DNA of 64,000 nucleotides, taken from Aquanectria penicillioides (Eukaryota; Ascomycota; Sordariomycetes; Hypocreales; Nectriaceae). Below are positions 20,079 to 31,468 of this stretch, one piece after another (position 1 is the stretch's first letter; each line of letters starts with the position of its first letter). Below the pieces are notes generated by a model. The model was not told where the DNA came from. It saw only the letters and a list, made by a program, of their open reading frames with translations, and did not search any database. Position numbers and translations under genes: made by a program. The stretch covers positions 199,001-263,000 of the forward strand of contig PYIU01000011.1 of the NCBI GenBank assembly GCA_003415625.1, in the 5' to 3' direction.

Positions 20079-20921
20079 TTATTCAGCATGATTAGCGGCA
20101 ACCTCATCTTCAGAAGGTAGCATGGAGTTTAAATCAAGAGCATTCGGACGTCCTTGTTTGTGCCAGCCCGATACTGCTTCATAAAAAAGCTCTTGTTGCT
20201 TCTTCTTCGATGGGATGACGTCGTTGAGACCTCTTTTGAGTCTAGATTCAGCTGTTTCCACAATATGTGCATCCAAATCGTCCATCTCTATCCCATGCTC
20301 AAATATGTATGAGCGACTCTCGCAATTAGCCCAACCCGTACCATCAAACTTAGTGGCATTTTCCCAGTCATCTGTGAGATAGTGTAGAAATCCACCATGT
20401 GTGACAAGGACAATAATTGGATTATCTTCACCAGCTTCGACCAGTTCACGGAATTTCCGCCGCACAAGCTGCCGTGTGTCTCGAGCACGTGCAGCAACCC
20501 GACTGCTCGCAGGGTGGTAACGGCTTCGTGGGCTTTTGTCGGTCCATCCACTCTCCACCAGAGACAAATCAACAGGCCAGCTATTCTCGGTGCATCTCGC
20601 GCTAATAATCTCGAGTTCAGAGCCGGTATTGTAAGGATAGTCAAATGTCTCCTGTGCACTAGGTATTGCCAGAACGGTCTTGTTGCATTTCCCGTTTGCA
20701 AGCGCTGACTCAAATGCAATCAATGCTGTTTGTATTGTCCGTGTGAAGGGTGAGGCAACGACCAATGAAACTCCAGGCTGAATGTTGGAAATCTTATCAC
20801 CAAGAGATCGACACTCCTCCTCTCCCGACGGCGTTAGCGAGGGGTCCACGAGGTGGTGGTTTTGGCGTCCTAGGTTATGGTATCCTTGCCCATGGCGGAC
20901 ACAAATTAGAGTTGATGTCAT
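20079..20921 (-). CDS. Histidine-phosphatase superfamily protein (phosphoglycerate-mutase-like)
   Basis: 280 residues from the Met at 20921, chosen because it puts the catalytic RHG motif (RHGQGYHNLG) near the N-terminus. The frame extends 20 codons further upstream. Other motifs are an Arg-containing ASPFTRTIQTA segment and the second catalytic His in VLVTHGGFLHYL. The fold removes phosphate through a phosphohistidine intermediate, and the substrate is unknown. The C-terminal 60 residues are charged and variable. A CCGG-N6-CCGA site (21047) 126 bp upstream hints that it could belong to the neighbouring oxidative cluster, although it has no obvious step in the proposed pathway. Confidence 0.85.
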   Translation of the reverse strand: MTSTLICVRHGQGYHNLGRQNHHLVDPSLTPSGEEECRSLGDKISNIQPGVSLVVASPFTRTIQTALIAFESALANGKCNKTVLAIPSAQETFDYPYNTGSELEIISARCTENSWPVDLSLVESGWTDKSPRSRYHPASSRVAARARDTRQLVRRKFRELVEAGEDNPIIVLVTHGGFLHYLTDDWENATKFDGTGWANCESRSYIFEHGIEMDDLDAHIVETAESRLKRGLNDVIPSKKKQQELFYEAVSGWHKQGRPNALDLNSMLPSEDEVAANHAE

Positions 20922-21046
20922 ACTGTGAATATTTTTGCTAGGCTGCAAGATGGCGAGGTTGAAGACGTAAAGAGAAACCAATCTGGATTCGGCGGTGAGG
21001 TTTTGTGCAGCACCACGTGTGTGTGATGCACACCCCTGTCACTAAC

Positions 21047-21060
21047 CCGGATGTTGCCGA
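21047..21060. promoter_or_regulatory. Possible regulator site CCGG-ATGTTG-CCGA
   Basis: A 7-of-8 match to TCGG-N6-CCGA, 126 bp upstream of the histidine-phosphatase start. It has the same CCGG/CCGA form as the SDR site. One such match could arise by chance. Confidence 0.35.
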
Positions 21061-21272
21061 GTCTCAGTCCACATTGATTTGATGAATCTGGCCATGTCTG
21101 TTCTGATTGCTTCGATCGTTGCTTAACACCGAGATTTAGTAGCTTGGATATAGGGAAGAGACTGAGCACTTTTGTCAACATGATAGACTCGCCACATGTT
21201 GAATAGATAATACCTAACACCCAGACAGAGACCTCTGCCGACGTACCAACTTCAACATTGGCATTCCCTTAC

Positions 21273-23964
21273 TTATACCGTCTCCATAATTCTTCTGTTT
21301 TCGTCATTATGAACGCTCTGTCCGCTATCTTTTGCAGATATCCATTGTTCGGCAATGTTGTCTTTCTCAGCCTTCGTTGAAAATAATTCTCTTGTATTTT
21401 CCCACCACTTCTTCCCACTTTTTCTCCTCGCAAGGCCGAGCTTATCTTCACGGGCGGGGCTTGATTCTCTTTCTGAGGTCTTGATCTTTATGATTTTGCC
21501 AATGAGTTCAATCATTCTTCCCTTCCGTTTACTCACCGTTACTGTCCTCTCATTGTGCGCTTCGGATCGAGCCGATGACCCGAAGAGGCCAATGAACGCA
21601 ATTAGATAAGTCAGTCCAGATACTATCACTGTGGCCACCCAAAAGCATGTTTCAGTTGTAGCACCTGACTTGGAATCGAAAAGGCCAGTGCCGAAAAATG
21701 TCTACAAAGAGATTGTCGGTTAAGCTGCTTGTGAGAGGTAGAGTTGAGACTTACTGCGACGAATGTTGGGGGCAAAAAGAAGATGGTGACAGTTGTAAAT
21801 ACAAAGAGGTACTTATTAAGGGTTCGACTCTTCTGGGCCTCCATAATTGACTTTTGTGCCTCAGTAATCGACTGCACACTGAGAAGCTATGATGATGTGT
21901 AAATATCTCCTCCAGCTGGCGATTCTGATCAACCTACTCCGTCCATGAGGCTTTTCACGTCGCTTATTGTACGCTCAAATTTCTCCAAGAGTCTATCTGA
22001 GGCTTCGCGTTGGTTCCTTTTCACAATGTCCCAATTGTGTCGTAGGATCCTGTTGGTGTCTTCGGCGTGTGGGTACGATGCCTCGAACAACCTGTCTAAG
22101 AGAATTGGGTTCTGAATAGTGGACGAGAAATCTTCCAGATAGCGTGGAGCGGTTCGGATCGATGTGACAAAGATACCAAGCATCTTCAGAACCTTGAAGT
22201 ATAAAACGGAACTATCAGATTGAGCACCAAGGACAAGATGTTTCAGACCCTGCGGATCTTCTAAAACATCAAGCTTGTCAAATTAGCATCTATTGTCCTT
22301 CAGTTTATTTAAGCCCGAAAAGACCTACCGGAACGGATATTTTGGTGTCAATCTTGTCTATTGTTTCATTCCAGTCCCTCTCCCACTCGTCAATGAAGGA
22401 GCAGATTTGAAGCTGAAGCATTGATACCCCACTATGGAGTCCAGCTGGGAGTATTCCATACTTGCGCCATGGGTACTGACGTTTGGCAATATTGATGTCG
22501 AATCCAGGAGCGCTCTTCCAAATGTTTCTATCATCTCGTCTCTTGTCAATCATTGAAATTAACGAGAAATGGCCACTGGCTCGTTCTAGGGGGAGAATGT
22601 TGAGCGCTGTAGAGTATCGTCTTTCGGTCAATCGAAGATGGGCGTCCGTGTAGAATCCCTTGAAAGTCACATAAGACCTCTTACACTTTAATCCACCAGG
22701 CAAACCATGTTTACTCTCCGATTTCTGGTTGAAATCGCCGATAACAACAAATGATCGCATGTAGTGCATGAAAGTACCAAAATCAACTACCCGGGGGCCT
22801 TTTGGTGGCAGGGTAAACCTGTGTCGTGGGCTCTGGAAGTGGGTCAGCCCGCATCTTTCGTCAACACCTCTCTCCCTCCATTCTGCAATATGACCATCCA
22901 GAAACTCTGGACCACCTCTATTCATGCTTGATGTGTCTTCCCCGAGACAAATGATAGCTGCTACGCTCTGGAAATCAACTATACCGGGGGACAGGTCGAT
23001 GGATATTTGGCTTATTCTTCTAGTTAGTGGCGCTTCACAATGAGAAGCAATACACACCATATAATGCCGCAGACATCCTTTTCCCTCACCAATTTTGGAA
23101 CCTCCTATATCGATTATTTGAGCCTTAATATTTGTAGGTACCATGGTTTGAGAAATATATCACCTTCAATTCTGTATCAATGCATTCATCATAGTCGAAA
23201 GGATCGTAGAGAGAGTCGCTGTTGCGAGCGGCGAAGCGTACACGGTGTTCAATCCCAGCTTCTTCATCACGGTAACGCGGATTCCATGAGTTTGGCCACC
23301 AAGACTCAATCTGGTCTATTTGTGTTGCAGTAGCGCCCGGTTCAACCATATACGTTGGGTTCCAGCATGAGGAATAGAAGGTTGCTTCAGTAACCCACTT
23401 GCGAAAGATCTCGCGTGCACATTCAAGATTTGGCCTTTGTTCCCAAGTCATCTGTCGTTCTCTCCGGAAAAATGAAGGATCAAGGGGTTTCGATCCGTGG
23501 GTCGGTTTATCTGCGGCATCATGGGTTTCAATCGGCGATGTACCACAGGGTACCAGACTCTCCAAAAATTCTAACCCAAGAGAACTATCCTCTGGAGCCA
23601 CCGAAACTGCTGCTGGGTCCGCCCACGTCTCATTCTTACTCGACCATAGATTTTGGGAGATTTTATGTATGTCGTACATGAAACCGAACTTCATCTCTAG
23701 CATCTTTACGATGTATTGTTGGTCTTTGACAATCTGATTGAGACTCTGCACTGTCTGTACATTTAAGAGGCATGGTGGAGTCAGTTGGTCTGGAGAGCAA
23801 CGGAGAGTCACATTTTCAGACTGTTTTTCTTCAATTCGAGATTTTTCCTTGTCGTCATTGAACTCGTTATCATTAGTCGAGGGCGTCAGTGCTATAGACC
23901 CTGTAGCGGCGTTTGAATCGGAACTAAAGTTGCAATTGGCGGTCATGATGAACACAGTGAACAC
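21273..23964 (-). CDS. CorA-like fungal membrane protein (divalent-cation-transporter fold, no GMN signature)
   Basis: Five exons (23964-23164, 23123-22329, 22249-21938, 21886-21755, 21701-21273), all introns in phase 0, give 822 residues. The first intron (40 bp) is short and least certain. The N-terminal ~550 residues are a soluble domain typical of fungus-specific CorA-like proteins (for example DTSSMNRGGPEF). A coiled region (SLMDGLLSVQSITEAQKS) then leads into two C-terminal membrane helices (KYLFVFTTVTIFFLPPTFVA and VATVIVSGLTYLIAFIGLF) and a basic tail. In true CorA magnesium channels the first helix is followed by GMN. Here the position reads FFGTGLF, so ion selectivity is probably altered or lost. 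The family is large and of unknown role in fungi. Confidence 0.72.
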
Positions 23965-25496
23965 TACGAATAGTTTTTAGTGGTAATACAAGCTTTTCAA
24001 CTGGATAATCTCTGGATATGAAGTAGCCTTGCTCTTCTATGATTTCTATCAGCAAATACCACAAGCATGCAAGCGGTCCAAATATTGAACCTCAGCGGAC
24101 ACACCATTTGTGAGGTCAAGGTATTAGATGTAGTGTATTCTAACCAGAAAAGGAAATGGGTTTGGGGGGTATTCTGCGGCGTCAAATGAATACTGCGATG
24201 CAACTAGGCCTGCTTGGTTGGTGACAAAAGCTGCCGTACGTGCATATCGACAACTGTTAAGGGTTGATGCTGTCAGTCACTTGGGCAAGCGAGCCCTCTC
24301 TTTTTCGACTTCGCGATGAGTCATTTATTAGATTAAACATTCGCTCTTTTTTCTTCTATAAGCAGCATTACTTAAATTGCTTGGACAGTGTGGATTGGAG
24401 CCGATGACCCACGTCAGCGAGCACTAACCAGGCTGAGTCGATTGGGGGCTAAGGACAAACTCAGGGAGGTTCGGTAACTTAAACCAAGACATTTGTGGAA
24501 CACGACAGGCCACTTTTAGGCATCAATATATAAAGGGTCGCATCCGGCATGTAAGATGCGCCGCGTGCACCAAAACGAAGATGTTTGATTCGGTAGCCAG
24601 CTGGTGAGGCTGACTAGCATGAGCTGGAGGGGATTTGACCCGGGTACTAGCCTGCTGGTCGTGTTGGGGGCTAGGTTAGCAGGGTTCACTGTGTCTGCTT
24701 CTGTCTAGCTCGTCACTGCAAACGAAGAACAGAGCATATTGACTGGGAAGAGCCATGTTCGTAACAAAAGCGTGACAATAGAGCTAGTAGAAAAATTCCT
24801 TCCCAAAATTTTGATAACCGACTTGACTCGTCAATAGCATCTTCAAGCAAGACGGTTGCGAAACGCATGCGTACCCTAGACCATGTGTCGACAGTGGCAG
24901 AGGAGACCTGCCGCGTTGATCTAAACGAGTGCATGTGTTATTAAAGTAATTAGAAAGAAAGCTTCGCTATCGGGCAAGATAATGAGCCAATTGGGGTGAA
25001 TTGGCACCCATCTGCTTGCCATATTAGTCTTTTCTAATATACTATAGTTTCTACACTTAGCCTACTATCTTGTGGTCGAAAAGCCTTGTGATGTCATACA
25101 GTGACGCACTCATGTCAAAATTAGCACCCGTATTTCTAGGGCCTAGCCTAAGATAAGTAATGAACCCCTCGCTATAGTGAGTTCCATACAACAATAACGA
25201 AGTCCATTCGGCTTTCAATGCCCACCAGTCTATAGTTAAGTCTAATTATCTGGTGGCTCCTTGGCTTCAGCCCGTGGGCAAACGATATTCGATGCCATCA
25301 ATTGCGTACTAATCTAGACTCCGGTGAATAACATGCGACTTTCCAACTTTACACGAAATCCACTAGGTAGTTAATAGCTAACTAGACTTGACCGCGGATA
25401 AACTTTAATCCATGGCATTTTATTATTCCTCTCCTCAATATGATCTATCCAGAACATGTGATAGACAAATGAGCTCTTCATCGCCCTCGCGACACA
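23965..25496. other. 1.5-kb intergenic region
   Basis: No coding frame, RNA or repeat is recognised. It includes the promoters of the divergent CorA-like and Trk genes. Confidence 0.45.
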
Positions 25497-27870
25497 ATGT
25501 CGTCGCGCTGGGATGAGTTTGCTGACGACCATCCTTGGGCGACGGGCATATTCTCGCTGTGCAGGGTTTTACGCAGATTCCTACCGCCGCTGAACTTTAT
25601 CACCATTCATTATGCCTACTTCATCGTCTTGTGTCTTGTCAGCTCCGTCGTCTTCTGGCTGTCATCGGACCCTGCATACTCGATTAGCTACACCGATAGC
25701 CTGTTCCTCGTGGTGTCGGCCATCACTGAGGCCGGGCTGAACACGATCAACCTCAGCGCAATGACAACGTGGCAGCAGATTATGCTCTTCCTCCTCATCA
25801 TGCTGGGAAGCACCATCTGGATCTCTATCTGGACCGTTGTGGCGCGCAAGCACTATTTCGAGAAGCGCTTCGAAAGCATCGTGCGTGCTGAGCGCGAGCG
25901 CAGACTCAGCCAACAAGGTGGCAGCCTGTTGTCGACTCTGCCAAATCTACGCAAGGCTATCTCTTTCCGCAAAGCCAAGACTGTCCCTGCGCCCGAACAG
26001 AACCTGCCATCGACAGGAAGTCGAGTGCTGGAGTCAAATGCTAATCTTGGCCCGCCGCAGATTGCCAAGAGATCGCCAACGCGGCGCACTTTGTCATTGC
26101 CTGATTTGGACCATTCAGAGCCGGCCAAGATCTCGCCCGAGCCGGAGAGTCCTGGTGGACATATTGTCTTTGCCAACCTGCAGAGACCAGAAAATAGTAA
26201 TGCTGCTTCTTCGGGCAGTTCATATCTCAACGAGACTGGGCTCAAGAGAAGAATTGCGAGCGAAAAGAGCCGACGGACCAGGGGATGGATCTGAGCATGC
26301 GGCACTTCCTCAAAAGCGGCTCCTCGGGCCATAATGGTCAGTTTCATGGCCTCACCAGGGAAGAGCGAGAGAATCTCGGTGGCTGCGAGTACCGAGCCCT
26401 CGAAATACTTGCAGTCGTGGTGCCTCTCTATTTCTTCCTATGGCAGCTCTTGGGTTGCCTCGCGCTTGGAGCCTGGATGAACAAGCACATGCCAGACACT
26501 GCACGCGCAAATGGTATCAATCCGTGGTGGCTCGGCGTCTTCAACGGCGTCTCCGCCTTTAACAACTCGGGCATGTCTCTCTTAGACGCCAACATGATTC
26601 CGTTCCAGGATGCCTACTTCGTCCTCATCACAATGGGCATGATGATCCTGGCTGGAAACACCGCATACCCTATTCTTCTCCGCCTTTTCATATGGACGAG
26701 CCTCAAGGTTCTAAATGCAACGACCAGCGAGGATTCCTACGACACAATCAAGGTCACGCTCGAGTTCATTCTCAAGTATCCCCGCCGGGTCTATACAAAC
26801 CTATTCCCGTCTCGCCCAACCTGGTGGCTGCTGTTCATGCTTGTTAGCTTGAATGTTGTCGACTGGGTGGCATTTCCGCTTATGAATCTCGGAAACCCAA
26901 TCGTTGAGAGCATTCCTACAGGGTCTCGCGTCCTCGATGGCTTATTCCAGGCAGTCGGTAAGTCGAACAGCGCAACGTTATGGATCCACATCTGACATGT
27001 CCTATAGCCGTTCGATCTGGTGGCTTCTATGTTGTCTCCATCTCCCAGCTCTACATCGGCCTCCAAGTGCTATACGTTCTCATGATGTACATCTCTGTAT
27101 ACCCCGTTGTCATCACTATGCGCCACTCCAATGTATATGAAGAGCGTTCACTCGGCATCTACGGCAGTGATGTGCCATCAGTATCGGATTACGATCCCGA
27201 AGCTGCCGTTGGGCTAATGCCTTCTAACGACAACAATCGTGAATCCCATGCCAACCCTCCACATACCAATGGCGTTCTATCAGCGGCCCCAGCTATTATC
27301 CGTCGCCTGAGCCGCTCCAGCGCCGCCGCAGATATTGGGTATGCCCTGCAGCACACCTTCACGTGGGATGGTGTCGGCGTCCCACCCACGAATCGCCGCA
27401 ACAAGAAACACGGTGGTCACGAATCGAACCGACTAGGCGTAGGGAGTGACCCAAATAGCCGTATCAGCTTTATCCGCCAGCAGATACACGGACAGCTGGC
27501 CCACGATCTGTGGTGGCTAGTGGCGGCAGTCCTAGTCATCAGCACGATTGAAACCTCACACTTTATTGTAGACCCAGCCACGTTTTCCGTGTTTAACATC
27601 ATCTTCGAGGTCATCTCTGCTTATGGCACGGTTGGTATCTCAGTGGGCGTCCCAACGGCGGCATATAGCTTCTCCGGAGCGTGGCATACTGCTAGCAAGC
27701 TTGTCTTGTGCCTGGTTATGCTACGCGGCAGACATCGCGGGCTTCCTGTCGCGTTAGACCATGCAGTAAGATTGCCGGGAGAGCAGTTGCATCGTGATGA
27801 GGAGGAGGATAATTGGATACGGAGGACCATGACGAGAAGTCGAATGGATGGAGACCCAGAGGTGATTTAG
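25497..27870 (+). CDS. Trk-type potassium transporter (plasma membrane)
   Basis: All four pore loops of a fungal Trk/HKT transporter are visible in order: AITEAGLNT, FNGVSAFNNSGMSL, VRSGGF and AYGTVGIS. The last intron is clear (26958-27007) and rebuilds FQAV-AVRSGG. The large cytosolic loop after the first membrane pairs is low-complexity, rich in Ser, Pro and charged residues. The reading frame changes from frame 25497 to frame 26285 inside this loop, around 26201-26294. Either an unrecognised intron (for example a donor near 26155 and an acceptor near 26246) or a frameshift explains this. Family members import K+ driven by membrane potential. The protein ends normally (LRGRHRGLP followed by an acidic-basic tail). 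The 3' end abuts a decayed sugar-transporter gene. Confidence 0.82.
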
Positions 27871-27884
27871 GTTTTCATGGGCGG

Positions 27885-28971
27885 GTTCGGAATTTAATGC
27901 TGTGAGAAAGAAGTACGGGGAATCCGCGATCCCAGCGTGAGTGAGCATAGTACCGAAGTAGAATTCGATTACATTGCTGCCGCCGCAGATGACAATAATT
28001 GAGAACGTGGTTGTGATGTCAAGACGCTTCCTGTTTCCTTTTGCGGACCAAGACTGGAAAAACGACAACTGTCAGCTTCTGTTAAAAGCAATGGTATCGC
28101 TAGTTTCTCCATGCTGGAGAAGGACTGCGGATTCATGCTTGTTTCTGTGCGCGTTAATAGCAGCAAGTCCTTCTACAGCTTCCTCATGCCGATCTTGGTC
28201 GACAAGCCATCTAGGAGACTCGGAAAAAAAAAAGGTCATGACGGCCATGCAGACATACCGGGGATAACTTGAGCCAGACTTGGAGTTTGCCAAGCCCATG
28301 TCGACGTATAAGAACGAGTCTAGAGCACATTAGACAACCCCAGGCAATCATTTACTCATAGCTGACTGAAAATGCGGTTCCAGAAGCAACAATTGTCTTA
28401 ACTCCCAGCATGTTTAGTACAGACCTAGTGCAAGAGACCGATGCTTCAGGGGGACAGTTTCAGCGACGTATATGGGACAAGCCGTCTGTGCTATCGCCAA
28501 CCCAAAACCTCGTAGAATTACTTCAGAAAGGCCTTAGTCGTAGCTATAGAACTTGTAGTAGCGTACCAACAATAAAGCGACCAATAATAAACATTGCAAT
28601 ATTTGAGCAGCCGTCTGAATTATGGCGCCAACAATAGTAAGCACAGAAGAGGGATGAATAGTTCCCAGTCTTCCAATCTTGTCGACGATCCAGCCAGCAA
28701 AAGGCGACGACACTGCGCCGCCTACATACTGGATCGCACTGTTGAGTGATTTTGTCCCTGTTGCGATGTTGAAATACTTTAGATATGTGGGCATGACATT
28801 CGGAGCTCCCATGATGGAGCTGTCAAATCTAACTAGGACTGAGTCTGCAACAGACCTCGCAATGATCAGTACTAGCAGCACAGTCTGGTTTCTTGGTACT
28901 AGTCTAGAGACATATTGTCTACTAATATTGTGGCCTCTCCATAGCTGGTTTACACAGCAGTAAAAAGTCAA
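27885..28971 (-). pseudogene. Decayed MFS sugar (lactose-permease-like) transporter, C-terminal half missing
   Basis: Fragments in several frames line up in order with the N-terminal half of a fungal sugar transporter. These are VLIIARSVADSVLVRFDSSI, YVGGAVSSPFAGWIVDKIGR (about 28690-28720), a GFGLAIAQTACPIYVAETVP stretch near 28480, TWAWQTPSLAQVIP near 28280, SPRWLVDQDRHEEA near 28200, and TTFSIIVICGGSNVIEFYFG near 28000. They are separated by stops and frameshifts, and homology ends at about 27885, just past the Trk stop codon. The last ~150-200 residues expected for the family are absent. It is convergent with Trk and is dead as it stands. Confidence 0.78.
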
Positions 28972-29399
28972 ATGGTAAAGGTGTGGGTACTTCTTTTCTT
29001 GAATATAGTGACATGAGTCGGCACTATATCATAAATGGGCTAGCCACCACGGAACCTTCTGACCTCTAACTCCTTTTATCATTAGGTTCCATTCTATGGC
29101 TTATCTCGCATTCCAGAATCTTCCCCACTCCCGGAAAGTGGGAGTTCGCACGAACGCACATGTGCTCCCTTCTGTGCGGCCGTCACGCGGGAGACGGCGG
29201 AAGTGAGGGGTAGTTAGTAATACAACCTTGCCGAGGACAAATCGTTTCCCACGGTTTGTGCCCTGTTTCAAAAGGGAGGCAATATTGAGTATCGGTATCA
29301 TTCCACTTTGGATCAAGGGTAGGCGCTGAACTGAGACAGTGTCTTGGGGTTTTTGAAACGCAGCGCTTCACGTTGTACGATTTGCAATATTCTCCCATC

Positions 29400-30711
29400 A
29401 TGACTCCGCTTCCCTTTTTTGAGCTCACACCGGTAGGTACTTGGTGATTGGAAATTATTCCCTCGCCGGCTAATCTCGAGTTTCTAGTGGATTGAGAACA
29501 ACAGAGCGAGATGCAAGCACTATCTTGCCGGAAGCGCCACGCCCGCTTTGTCAATACACGACTTGACCCAACTTTCATCAGATCCCGAAGCCACAGCAAA
29601 GGCACTTGACTTTGGATTATTGAAGTTGGGTGGCGACTATCTCAGAGGCACCGAAAGTGTGCGATGTGCCGTCGCCAGTTTGTATGACGGGAGAATTAGC
29701 CCCGAACATGTCATTACTGCGATTGCGACCACTGCAGCAAATGCGACGGTTTTCCATGCCCTTTTAAGCGCTGGGGACCATGTTATTTGCATGCACCCTA
29801 CTTACGGTCAGCTCTATAGTCTTCCTGCAAGCCTGGGATGCGAAGTTTCCCACTGGAAGCTGAATCCCGAGAACGGATGGTCGCTGGATCTGGACGAACT
29901 GCAGCAGTTGATCAGACCCAACACGAGGATGATTGTTCTAAATAACCCAGCAAATCCGACCGGATCGTACATAAACGCGACCGCCCAGAAACGGATTTTA
30001 CACATTGCCCGGAAATACAACATCACCATTTTAGCGGACGAAATCTTCAGGCCTTTTTTCCACAGAAACCCGAAGGAGAATATTCCGTCATTCATCGAAC
30101 ACGACTACGAAAACGTCATAGTCACCGGCTCCTTGAGCAAGGTATGGGGCCTGGCTGGAGTCAGGTTGGGATGGATGGTTACCAGGGACCAGTCACTGAC
30201 CGACGTGTTACTCAACGGACGCCAATACATGTACCAGCTGTGTAGCTCAATCGACGAGAGCATCGCAGCAGAGGCTCTGAGTGATCGTTGTAGGCCTTTT
30301 ATTCTAAAGCGGCATCTGGGATATGCCGAGCAGAATTTGAAAAGTTTGGAAGATTTCGTGGAGGCTAACAGTGACATTTGTTCGTGGACAAAACCAACTG
30401 CGGGTTCAACAGCATTCATCAAATTATCTTACAAAGGGGAACCCATTGATGATCTGAAGTTTTGCAATTTTGTACTAGACCAGCAAGGAGTTCTTCTTAT
30501 GCCGGGTAGTTTGTGCTTCGGCGACGGACAAGCGACGTTGTGGAAAGGGTATGTCAGAGTTCACTTTACTCATTTGCCGGATTTGACGCGCAAGGCTCTG
30601 GAAGCATGGTGTATTTCCTTGAAAAGCTGGAGGTATGCGCAAATGACTGAAGTCATGGAACGATCAAATCTTAGAATAACGATTCGCTGTACGTCGAGCA
30701 TCGATAGATAG
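29400..30711 (+). CDS. PLP-dependent class I/II aminotransferase
   Basis: Two exons (29400-29432 and 29488-30711) give 418 residues. The short first exon is included because it supplies an ATG and joins PFFELTP to WIENNRARCKHYLAGSATPAL, a family-like N-terminus. The single-exon frame has no early ATG. PLP-fold motifs are HPTYGQ, NNPANPTGS (the conserved NPxNPTG), the cofactor Asp in ILADEIF, and the Schiff-base Lys in GSLSKVWGLAGVRLGW. It transfers an amino group between an amino acid and a keto acid, or catalyses a related PLP reaction. The substrate cannot be read from the sequence, and some relatives act in amino-acid-derived natural product pathways. No biosynthetic partners are adjacent. 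Confidence 0.88.
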
Positions 30712-31468
30712 ACGGGTATGTCACGACATGATGAATTCTAGGGAATGAATGAAGTACATTTTATTCAACTCAGGTTGCAGTGACAGTAGCTGATTGATCT
30801 CCGATTATTGGCCAAATAATAATAAGCATTGAAATTACCGTAACGTCCAGAAAGGTAGATGTCTATGAGTAAGATTCTCCACCAAAATCGCCACGAATCC
30901 GAAGGCTCAGAGATTTCGATCCCCTGTATATTGATAACTAGATACTCAAAAATACGACACTAAAGCATATATCCTGTCAACTGTAGCAAGCTACCCTGGA
31001 CTTTAGCGGCAACGAAGCTACCAGATATAAGGTGACAGTGGTCATGTATGTATTCTTTCATGGAAATTAGCGTCCGTAGTAAACCGAGTCTATGCTGAAC
31101 TATCGGGTAGAGGTGGTGCTTTCACAGAATGAAAACATATGCTACCATCATGATACGTTTCCTTCACTCTTGTGATGAGCCATTTTATCCATTGATGTGT
31201 GTTTCCGATAATCTTGATGCCTTCGGACACAGGGATACATGTGGTTGATCCGAACCCGAACCCGAACCCGAGAGCCTAACCTGGACTCATATATGTGGGA
31301 AGCAAGCATATCATGTTTTCATGACGAAGGACTTTAATGGAATGAATAGAAAAGGATGTCTGCTCTATGAGTCTTGGGGGTTGTTTGAATAAACTATGTG
31401 ACAAGAATGTACATATTTCCCCGTACCAGGAACCATCTATTTTACACCGGAAGCATTTCTCCACATCA
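30712..31468. other. Convergent intergenic region with a short CGAACC hexamer run
   Basis: No gene is seen. A hexamer repeat of the type CGAACC, about four copies, lies at 31249-31271. Otherwise unremarkable 3' flanks. Confidence 0.45.

Noticed and set aside
22985..23050. A further 38-bp intron in the CorA-like gene (GTGTGT...CTAACTAG)
   Set aside because: Removing it throws the well-conserved downstream segment out of frame.
31249..31271. Possible telomere-type repeat
   Set aside because: The unit is CGAACC-like, not the fungal TTAGGG/CCCTAA, and only about four copies are present.
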